From the NCBI GenBank assembly GCA_944322305.1, contig CALUOP010000006.1:87743-151742 (forward strand): 64,000 bases of DNA, written 5' to 3'. The DNA is from an uncultured Coriobacteriaceae bacterium (GTDB lineage: Bacteria > Actinomycetota > Coriobacteriia > Coriobacteriales > Coriobacteriaceae). Below, in pieces: positions 57,311-64,000 of the stretch (position 1 is its first letter; each line of letters begins with the position of its first letter). The translations under genes and the position numbers were made by a program. The notes beneath the pieces are model-generated. The model saw only the letters and a program-made list of their open reading frames with translations. It did not search any database and had not been told where the DNA came from.

Positions 57311-60300
57311 ATGTATCTCAAGTCGCTCACCTTAAAGGGCTTCAAGTCGTTCGCCGACCGCGCGCACATGGTTTTCGAGCCGGGCCTCACCGTGGTGGTG
57401 GGCCCCAACGGCTCGGGCAAGTCCAACATCTCCGACTCGATCCTGTGGGTCTTGGGCGAGCAGAGCGCCAAGCAGCTGCGCGGCCAGGCCATGGAGGACG
57501 TGATCTTCTCGGGGTCCTCCGCCCGCCAGCCGGTGGGCGTGGCCGAGGTCACCCTCACCCTCGACAACACCGACCACACGCTGCCCGTTGACTTCAACGA
57601 GGTGGCCATCACGCGGCGCATGTACCGCTCCGGCGAGAGCGAGTACCTCATCAATCAGAGCCCGTGCCGCCTCATGGACATCCAGGACATCCTGCACGAC
57701 TCGGGCCTGGGCAAGGACACCCACTCCATCATCAGCCAAGGCAAGCTCGACGCTGTGCTGCAGGCCCGCCCTGAGGAGCGCCGCGCGCTTATCGAAGAGG
57801 CGGCCGGCATCTCCAAGCACAAGCGCCGCAAGGAGCGCTCGCTGCGCAAGATCAAGAGCATGGACGAGCATCTCACGCGCGCCCGCGACGTCAACCGCGA
57901 GATCCATCGTCAGCTCAAGCCGCTTGAGCGCCAGGTTGACCGCGCGCGCAAGCACAAGGAGCTCACCGCCCGCGCCCAGGAGCTCACCACCATCTTGGCG
58001 GTGGACGAGCTCAGGCGCCTGCAGCGGCAGTGGGAGGGCGTTGAGACGGCCGCCAAGGAGGCTGCCGCCGCGCTCGAGCTCGCCCGCTACCGCGCCGACG
58101 AGAAGGACCGCGAGCTCGAGAAGCTCCAGGTGATGCTCGAGGAGAAGGGTCTGTTCGTGGGCGACCTGGGCGAGCAGCGCCGCCGCATGCAGGACGTGGT
58201 GGGCCGCATCGGCTCGGACATGCGCCTGCTGGAGGAGAAGGGCCGCAACATGGTGGCACGTCTCTCCGAGATGCGCGGCAGCCTCTCGGGCTCCGAGCAC
58301 CAGCGCAAGCGCATCAGCGCCGAGCTCGAGCAGGTGCGCCGCGAGATCGAGGACGTCACCGCTGCGCGCGACGTGGCCGCCGCCGAGCTTGCCGACGCCG
58401 AGCCCGCCGCGCGCGCCCTGCGCGAGCAGCGCGTGACGCTCGACAACGTGATCGCCGCGCTCACGCGCGACGTGCGCGCCAACCAGCGCACCGCCGACGA
58501 GGCCTCGCTCGAGCTGGTGAAGGTGAAGGAGACCCTCTCGAACGCCGAGGTGGAGGACTCGCTGTACGCGAGCCGCTTGGAGCAGATCGGCGAGACTTTG
58601 GAGAACGCCCAAGCCTCGCTTGAGAGTCGCCGCGAGCGCGCTGAGGAGCTCGACGCGGAGGTCCGCGCGGCCGAGGAGCGCCGCGCGGAGGCCAAGGAGG
58701 GCATCGGCGTGGCCACGCAGGCCCTCGCGCAGGCCCGCGAGGAGGAGAAGGCCGCGCGCCGGCAGCTCTCCGAGGTGGAGGTTGAGCGCGCGAGCCTGGA
58801 GAAGCTCGACCGCGCCGCCAGCGACGCCTCCCCTCTGGTGGCGCGCGTGGCCAAGGAAAAGGTCGAGGCCATCGCCGCGCGCGTGGGCGGCCTCATCGAG
58901 GCCCCGCGCGAGCTCGAGGGCCTGGTCGAGCAGCTGCTTGGCGAGGACGTCGAGGCCTTTGTGGTGGACGGCGCCGAGAGCCTGGCCGACGTGGCCGCCT
59001 GCGCGCTTGAGAACGCCGGGGCCGCCGGGCAGGCGCTCGTGGTCTCGCGCGAGGTGGCCGCGCCGGCGCCTGCGGACGCGGCCGGCTACCGGCTGGTCGA
59101 GCGCCTTTCGGTGCGCGAGGGTTACGGCGCGGTGGTGGGCGCGCTTCTGGGCTCTTTCTACGTGGTGGACACGCTCGAGGAGGCGCTGGCCGCCCCGGCG
59201 GTGCCCGGCGTGGTGTACGTGACGCCCGAGGGCGCGCGCGTGAGCCGCGGGGGAGCGGTGCGCGTGGGTCAGGCGACCGACCGCGCCGCGGGCGTGCTCG
59301 AGCGCAAGCGCCGTATCCGCGAGCTTGCCGACGTGCAGCCCGAGCTCGAGGTGCGCGCCGAGCGCGCCACAGAGCATGTGGAGGAGGCCCAGGAGGCCCT
59401 GGCAGCCGCGCGCGACAACGAGGCCGCCGTCACCGGCGATATCGCCCGCACCCAGGGCGAGCAAGCCTCCGTGCGCGCCGAGATCGGTCGGCTGGAGCAG
59501 CAGGTGACCCAGCTCATGTCCGAGCGCGCGCAGGTGGCGCGCCGTCGCGAGGAGGCGGGGCGTGCCGTGCGCGAGGCTGCCCCGCGCGTGGACGAGCTCA
59601 CCGAGCGCCGCGACGAGGCCCTGGAGCGCGTGGCCGACCTGCAGGGCGAGCTCGAGGAGCGCAACGACGAGCTCGACCGCATCCGCCGCGACGAGACCGA
59701 GGCGTCCTCGTCGCTCTCCGAGGTGAAGGTGCGCCACGCCCAGGCCGCCGAGCGGCTGCGCAGCCTCGAGCGCCGCGAGCCCGAGCTGGCCAACCGCCTC
59801 TCCGGCATCGACCGCCGGATCAAGGCCACCACGGCCTCTGCGCGCTCGCTGGAGATCCTGCGCCTGCGCGTCGACCCGCTCTACGAGCGCTACCAGGCGC
59901 TTTCCGAGCGCGCCGAGGACTGGGCCGCCCGTTTGCGCGACCAGTCGCGCATCGCTGAGACCGACTCGGACTCGCTGAAGAAGACCATCGAGCGCGCCCG
60001 CGGCGAGGCCAAGGACGCCCATGACGAGCTCGAGCGCGCCCAGGGCGCCGAGAGCCGCGTGAACGTGGAGCGCGGCAAGCTCGAGGTGCAGGTGGAAAAC
60101 GCCATCAAGGCCATCACGCAGGACGGTACGGTGGTTCTCGAGGAGGCGCTGAAGCTGCCGGCGCCCGAGGATCCGGAGGCCTGCCAGCGCGAGCTTGCCC
60201 AGCTGGTGAAGAAGATCAACAACCTGGGCCCCGTGAACCAGGTGGCCATGGAGGAGTACGAGCGGCTGAAGGGGCGCGCGGACTACATCGAGGAGCAGCT

Positions 60301-60844
60301 GGCCGACCTCGAGAGCGCCCGGCACGCCCTCACCAAGATCACCGCGGCCATCGACCGCAAGATGAAGCGCCAGTTCCTCGTGACCTTTGAGAAGGTGGAC
60401 GAGAACTTCCGCGAGATCTTCTCGATGCTCTTCCCTGGCGGCAACGCCCACCTGGAGATGACCGACCCCGAGCACCCGGCGGACACCGGCATCGAGGTGG
60501 TGGCGCAGCCGCGCGGCAAGCGCATCGCCAAGATGACGCTCATGTCGGGCGGCGAGAAGAGCCTGACGGCGCTGGCGCTGCTGTTCGCGGTGTACCGCAC
60601 GCGCACGGTGCCCTTCTACGTGCTCGACGAGGTTGAGGCGGCGCTCGATGACGCCAACCTCTCCAAGCTGCTGGACGCCATCGACGTGCTGAGGCGCACC
60701 ACGCAGCTTATCGTGATCTCGCACCAGCGCCGCACGATGGAGGACGCCGACGTGCTGTACGGTGTCTCCATGCAGGCCGACGGCGTGAGCCGCGTGATCA
60801 GCCAGAAACTGGACCGTACGACCGGCAAGGTGGTGAACGCGTAA
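57311..60844 (+). CDS. smc: chromosome segregation protein SMC
   Basis: 1177 residues, the usual bacterial length. Walker A GPNGSGKSN is at 31-39. Coiled coils span about 165-490 and 670-1000 around the hinge (about 500-660, GLIEAPRELEGLVEQLL). The signature LMSGGEKSLTALALLF is near 1078 and Walker B YVLDEVEAALDDANL near 1103. With ScpAB it extrudes DNA loops and organises the origin region. It starts nine bases after the rnc stop, and ftsY follows directly after one base. Confidence 0.97.
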   Translation: MYLKSLTLKGFKSFADRAHMVFEPGLTVVVGPNGSGKSNISDSILWVLGEQSAKQLRGQAMEDVIFSGSSARQPVGVAEVTLTLDNTDHTLPVDFNEVAITRRMYRSGESEYLINQSPCRLMDIQDILHDSGLGKDTHSIISQGKLDAVLQARPEERRALIEEAAGISKHKRRKERSLRKIKSMDEHLTRARDVNREIHRQLKPLERQVDRARKHKELTARAQELTTILAVDELRRLQRQWEGVETAAKEAAAALELARYRADEKDRELEKLQVMLEEKGLFVGDLGEQRRRMQDVVGRIGSDMRLLEEKGRNMVARLSEMRGSLSGSEHQRKRISAELEQVRREIEDVTAARDVAAAELADAEPAARALREQRVTLDNVIAALTRDVRANQRTADEASLELVKVKETLSNAEVEDSLYASRLEQIGETLENAQASLESRRERAEELDAEVRAAEERRAEAKEGIGVATQALAQAREEEKAARRQLSEVEVERASLEKLDRAASDASPLVARVAKEKVEAIAARVGGLIEAPRELEGLVEQLLGEDVEAFVVDGAESLADVAACALENAGAAGQALVVSREVAAPAPADAAGYRLVERLSVREGYGAVVGALLGSFYVVDTLEEALAAPAVPGVVYVTPEGARVSRGGAVRVGQATDRAAGVLERKRRIRELADVQPELEVRAERATEHVEEAQEALAAARDNEAAVTGDIARTQGEQASVRAEIGRLEQQVTQLMSERAQVARRREEAGRAVREAAPRVDELTERRDEALERVADLQGELEERNDELDRIRRDETEASSSLSEVKVRHAQAAERLRSLERREPELANRLSGIDRRIKATTASARSLEILRLRVDPLYERYQALSERAEDWAARLRDQSRIAETDSDSLKKTIERARGEAKDAHDELERAQGAESRVNVERGKLEVQVENAIKAITQDGTVVLEEALKLPAPEDPEACQRELAQLVKKINNLGPVNQVAMEEYERLKGRADYIEEQLADLESARHALTKITAAIDRKMKRQFLVTFEKVDENFREIFSMLFPGGNAHLEMTDPEHPADTGIEVVAQPRGKRIAKMTLMSGGEKSLTALALLFAVYRTRTVPFYVLDEVEAALDDANLSKLLDAIDVLRRTTQLIVISHQRRTMEDADVLYGVSMQADGVSRVISQKLDRTTGKVVNA

Positions 60845-60845
60845 C

Positions 60846-61766
60846 ATGGGACTGTTCGATTCTCTTAAGCGCGGGTTGGAGCGCAGCCGCGAGGCGCTGA
60901 ACGAGGTCTTCTACTTCGGCGGCGAGGTGACCGAGGAGTTCTGGGAGGACCTGGAGGACACGCTCGTGATGGGCGACATGGGCGCCGAGGTGGCCATCCA
61001 GGTATCCAACGACCTGCGCGACGAGGCGGCGCGCAAGAACCTCAAGACCGCCCCGCAGCTGCGCGAGGCCCTGGCCAAGCGCTTGGCGCAGGACTTCAAG
61101 CAGCCCGAGCACGACCCCTTTGCCGACACGCCGTCGTGCGTGCTGTTCGTGGGAATCAACGGCGCGGGCAAGACCACCACGGTGGGCAAGATCGCCCATG
61201 CCATGGCGCATGCGGGCAAGTGCGTGGTCATCGGCTCGGCTGACACGTTCCGTGCCGCCGCCATCGAGCAGCTCGACGTGTGGGGCGAGCGCGCGGGCGT
61301 GCCGGTGGTGAAGCGCGAGCGCGGCGCCGACCCGGCGAGCGTGTGCTACGACGTGCTCGACGCCGCCGACGCGCACGGCGCCGACCTGGTGCTCATCGAC
61401 ACGGCGGGGCGCCTGCACACTTCCGAGGAGCTCATGCGCGAGCTTGCCAAGGTGGTTAACGTGACGCGCAAGCGCGCGGCCAAGTGCGCTGCCGGCCCCA
61501 TGCCGGTGAGCGTGGTGCTGGTGATCGACGCCGGCACCGGCCAGAACGGCCTGGCGCAGGCCGAGGAGTTCAACCAGGCGCTGGGGCTCGACGGCGTGGT
61601 TCTCACCAAGCTGGACGGCACCGCCAAGGGCGGCATCGCGCTGGCGGTTGCCCACAAGCTGGGGCTGCCGATCTTGCGCGTGGGCGTGGGCGAGCAGGTT
61701 GAGGATCTGCAGCCCTTCGACGCGCTCGACTTCTGCCGGGCCCTGGTGGGCGCTGACGAGAAGTAG
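60846..61766 (+). CDS. ftsY: signal recognition particle receptor FtsY
   Basis: 306 residues. The four-helix N domain (LFDSLKRGLERSREALNEVF) leads into the SRP GTPase: G1 GINGAGKTT (103-111), ADTFRAAA (131-138), G3 DTAGR (184-188), G4 TKLDGTAKGG (253-262). There is no long acidic A domain, as is common in Actinobacteria and Firmicutes. It docks ribosome-SRP complexes at the membrane. Its partner Ffh is encoded 760 bases downstream, with a repeat-filled gap between. Confidence 0.97.
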   Translation: MGLFDSLKRGLERSREALNEVFYFGGEVTEEFWEDLEDTLVMGDMGAEVAIQVSNDLRDEAARKNLKTAPQLREALAKRLAQDFKQPEHDPFADTPSCVLFVGINGAGKTTTVGKIAHAMAHAGKCVVIGSADTFRAAAIEQLDVWGERAGVPVVKRERGADPASVCYDVLDAADAHGADLVLIDTAGRLHTSEELMRELAKVVNVTRKRAAKCAAGPMPVSVVLVIDAGTGQNGLAQAEEFNQALGLDGVVLTKLDGTAKGGIALAVAHKLGLPILRVGVGEQVEDLQPFDALDFCRALVGADEK

Positions 61767-61791
61767 CGTCCTGCCGCGCCGCTCCGGCCGC

Positions 61792-62130
61792 GGGCGAGAA
61801 GAGCATCCAAGTGACCGCTGTGGGCGGGTTTCTCGTTTGCGCGAGTCCTGCGGGCGAAAACGGAGCTCATACGAAGCGCGTGGGCGAGAATTGCGTTCGT
61901 ACGATCGTAATTCTCGCCTACGCGGCTTATAAGGGCCTTTTTATGCCTTTAGGCGTTGCGAAGGCCCGGCCGATAGGGCACGATGCGTCTTTTTGCGCGC
62001 CGAGGTGCCCTGCGCTTCGGCGCTTCTCATGCGTCAGGTTCGTATCAGCGCACCTTTCGCCCAACGCTGTCGTATCAGTGCGCCTTTCGCCCATCTGCTT
62101 CGTATCAGCTTCAATTTCGCCCATGAGCTT
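61792..62130. repeat. 30-bp-period repeat array in opposite orientations
   Basis: In the ftsY-ffh gap, GGGCG(A/G)RRA-type boxes start at 61792, 61822, 61852 and 61882, exactly 30 bp apart. After about 130 bases the opposite orientation appears: CGTATCAG starts at 62041, 62071 and 62101, with TTTCGCCC at 62055, 62085 and 62115, again exactly 30 bp apart. Each full unit has GGGCGAAA, about 8 variable bases and CATACGA/CTGATACGA. The last left unit carries a hairpin (GGCGAGAATT...AATTCTCGCC, 61883-61918). Read as protein, the period gives ten-residue repeats (MGERxxDTxx on the minus strand), but no ribosome site supports a gene. It is a coriobacterial minisatellite-like element of unknown role. 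Confidence 0.8.
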
Positions 62131-62455
62131 CTGCTTTGCTCGTCGGTGGTCGCGACGCTGGCGGCCAAGATGCCAGGCCGTGCAATTCTTGCGATTGGTC
62201 GATATGTTGTCCGCTAAAGCTGGGCGGGCCTGCGTTAGCCGCTGCTTTGACATTGAGTCTCAGCTTGGTCGCTCCAACGGTGTGCAAAACTCGATTTTCC
62301 GGCATTTACGCGTCGTCTTGGCGACCAACTTCATCTTACCTGCGAGAAGAGCGTTTAACCGCATGCCCTGCGGCCGCCGCTCATCGTGCGCCTGCCGCTG
62401 CGTTGATCGCGTGAGCCCCGCCGCCTCAATGACCTTCCTGCGCGCGCTGCTGCGG

Positions 62456-62461
62456 TACAAT
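62456..62461 (+). promoter_or_regulatory. probable -10 element of ffh
   Basis: TACAAT lies 69 bases upstream of ATG 62530. The -35 (TTCCTG, 62435-62440) is poor and 15 bp away, so the promoter is weak or uses another factor. AAGGAG (62515-62520) is the ribosome site. Confidence 0.45.
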
Positions 62462-62529
62462 AAATCTATCTGCGGCGGCGCCACGTCGCGTCGCTTTGCC
62501 CCGATCTTCTCGCCAAGGAGCGTAGACGC

Positions 62530-63969
62530 ATGTTCAACAACCTGTCCGATCGACTGAACGACACGTTCGACAAGCTGCGCGGCAAAGGCAAGCTCACGGA
62601 GTCCGACATCGACACCGCCATGCGCGAGATCCGCATGGCGCTGCTCGAGGCCGACGTGAACTTCAAGGTCGTGAAGGCGTTTGTCGCCCGCACCAAGGAG
62701 CGGTGCCTCACCGCCGAGGTCATGGAGTCGCTCACGCCGGCGCAAAACGTTGTGAAGATCGTGCTGGACGAGATGATCGAGCTTCTGGGCTCCACCGAGA
62801 GCAAGCTCGTGCTCTCCAGCCGCATCCCCAACGTGATCATGCTCGTGGGCCTGCAGGGCTCGGGCAAGACCACGGCGGCGGTGAAGCTCGCCTACCTGCT
62901 CAAGAAGCAGGGGAAAAGCCCGCTGCTCGCCGCCTGCGACGTGTACCGCCCCGCCGCGGCCGACCAGCTGGCCACGCTCGGCGGCGAGATCGGCGTGCCG
63001 GTGTTCCGCGGTGACGGAGCGCACCCGGTTCAGATCGCGCAGGACGCCATCCGCGAGGCCGTTGACCATATGCGCGACGTGGTGATCGTGGACACCGCCG
63101 GCCGCCTGCAGATCGACGAGCAGATGATGCAGGAGGCCGTGGACATCAAGCGCGCCGTGAAGCCCGACCAGGTGCTCATGGTCGTGGACGCCATGACCGG
63201 CCAGGACATCGTGAACGTGGTCAGCACCTTCGCCGAGCGCACCGACTTCGACGGTGTGATCATCTCCAAGCTCGACGGCGATGCCCGCGGAGGCGGCGCG
63301 CTTTCCGTGCGCGAGGTTACCGGCAAGCCGATCAAGTTCGTCTCGATGGGCGAGAAGCCCGACTCGCTGGAGGTTTTCAACCCCGAGCGCATGGCCAAGC
63401 GCATCCTCGGCATGGGCGACGTGGTGGGCATCATCGAGAAGGCCCAGGAAATGGCCGATGCCGAGCAGATGGAAGCTGCCGAGCGGATGCTGCGCGAGGG
63501 CTTTACGATGAACGACATGCTCGACCAGATGCGGATGATCAAGAAGATGGGCGGCGCCAAGTCCATTCTGGGGCTTCTGGGCAACCAGGTGACCCGTCAG
63601 GTGGGCAACGTTGACGAGAGTGTCTTCACCAAGAACGAGGCCATCATCCTGTCTATGACCAAGCAGGAACGCAACCAGCCCAAGACCATCAACGGCCAGC
63701 GCCGCGCCCGCATCGCACGCGGCTCGGGCACGAGCGTGCAGGACGTGAACGCCCTCATCAAGCAGTGGGGCGAGATGAACAAGATGATGGGCAAGATGCG
63801 CACCATGGCCCAGCAGATGGGAGTGGGCGGCAAGAAGGGCCGCAAGGGTAAGAAGATGCGCATGCCCAAGATCCCCGGCATGGGCGGCATGCCCGGTGGC
63901 GCGGGGATGGACATGAACGCCCTGCGCGAGATGGAAAAGCAGATGCGCAAGCTGCAGGGCGGGAAGTAA
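62530..63969 (+). CDS. ffh: signal recognition particle protein Ffh
   Basis: 479 residues. The N domain (MFNNLSDRLNDTFDKLRGKG) is followed by the GTPase with G1 GLQGSGKTT (107-115), DVYRPAAADQL, G3 DTAGR, and TKLDG-equivalent SKLDGDARGG. The methionine-rich M domain (about 300-479) is rich in Met/Gly (GMGGMPGGAGMDMNALREM) and binds 4.5S RNA and signal peptides. Full length with a normal stop. No SRP RNA gene was recognised in the adjoining gap. Confidence 0.97.
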   Translation: MFNNLSDRLNDTFDKLRGKGKLTESDIDTAMREIRMALLEADVNFKVVKAFVARTKERCLTAEVMESLTPAQNVVKIVLDEMIELLGSTESKLVLSSRIPNVIMLVGLQGSGKTTAAVKLAYLLKKQGKSPLLAACDVYRPAAADQLATLGGEIGVPVFRGDGAHPVQIAQDAIREAVDHMRDVVIVDTAGRLQIDEQMMQEAVDIKRAVKPDQVLMVVDAMTGQDIVNVVSTFAERTDFDGVIISKLDGDARGGGALSVREVTGKPIKFVSMGEKPDSLEVFNPERMAKRILGMGDVVGIIEKAQEMADAEQMEAAERMLREGFTMNDMLDQMRMIKKMGGAKSILGLLGNQVTRQVGNVDESVFTKNEAIILSMTKQERNQPKTINGQRRARIARGSGTSVQDVNALIKQWGEMNKMMGKMRTMAQQMGVGGKKGRKGKKMRMPKIPGMGGMPGGAGMDMNALREMEKQMRKLQGGK

Positions 63970-64000
63970 CCCTGAGCACGGCTTGTTGTGTTGCAGCGGC

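Noticed and set aside
61792..62130. CRISPR array
   Set aside because: Only short boxes are conserved, units abut without spacers of constant type, orientation flips, and no cas gene is near.
61767..62529. SRP 4.5S RNA gene next to ffh
   Set aside because: The conserved GGAA-tetraloop helix sequence of SRP RNA was not recognised in this gap.
61811..62557. 248-residue ORF and its minus-strand counterpart in the ftsY-ffh gap
   Set aside because: Both frames run through the 30-bp array, have no Shine-Dalgarno and change character outside the repeats. They were treated as repeat DNA, though a repeat peptide cannot be fully excluded.

Overview
The window is high-GC DNA from an actinobacterium of class Coriobacteriia, most like Collinsella. 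The evidence is the rnc-smc-ftsY-ffh order, zinc-binding forms of L28 and L32, a long fused AdhE, and strong GC bias at third codon positions. The genus is inferred; no 16S rRNA is present. About half of the window is a siphovirus-type prophage and the rest is host chromosome.

Bases 1 to about 31,600 are the right-hand part of the prophage. Integrase and replication genes are not seen and presumably lie left of base 1. Bases 142-3845 carry a tight, mostly overlapping set of small early or accessory genes (DUF3310, MazG-like, zinc-ribbon and HTH proteins). A leftward XRE repressor (3826-4080) faces a short rightward unit with a good promoter. Next come a NUMOD4/HNH-XRE protein, a DUF1492/RinA-like late regulator that probably starts at ATC, and a hicAB toxin-antitoxin pair with two palindromic operators. 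The late operon follows in standard HK97/SPP1 order: HNH nuclease, ParB-DUF4417, small and large terminase, portal, MuF, a tRNA-Ser and a tRNA-Trp-like gene, scaffold, major capsid, HeH/LEM miniprotein, head fibre, connectors, major tail protein, tail chaperones joined by a -1 frameshift, tape measure, distal tail, baseplate, a 1341-residue fibre, a carbohydrate-binding protein, a membrane protein, a phiLC3-type holin and a GH25 lysin with ChW repeats. A LexA-type SOS box precedes the last gene (31266). An AT-rich presumed attachment region and the 3' remnant of a host gene (31622-31837) mark the edge.

Bases 31,959 to 64,000 are chromosomal: a metallophosphatase; sbcDC on the minus strand; a HAD phosphatase and thiamine pyrophosphokinase; rpmB; adhE behind a promoter full of TTCTCAG/CTGAGAA sites; a choline/aminoglycoside-kinase-like protein; a heterodimeric ABC exporter whose first subunit is cut by an in-frame amber codon; an Asp23 protein with a FakA/YloV-type kinase; recG; rsmD-coaD; a coiled-coil protein; DUF177-rpmF-plsX; then rnc-smc-ftsY and ffh. 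The last part links lipid synthesis (fakA-like, plsX, coaD), ribosome assembly (rsmD, DUF177, L32, RNase III), chromosome maintenance (recG, sbcCD, smc) and membrane targeting (ftsY, ffh).

The most unusual non-coding signals are: a nested inverted-repeat structure with two mutually complementary hairpin loops between plsX and rnc (56234-56432); a strict 30-bp-period array in opposite orientations between ftsY and ffh (61792-62130); a textbook -1 frameshift site in the tail chaperones (18073-18121); paired TTAAAC..TTTAA operators at hicAB; five 10-bp direct repeats ahead of the packaging module (7107-7156); and a tRNA-Trp-like gene with an aberrant T-loop. No single completely new multi-gene system is evident.
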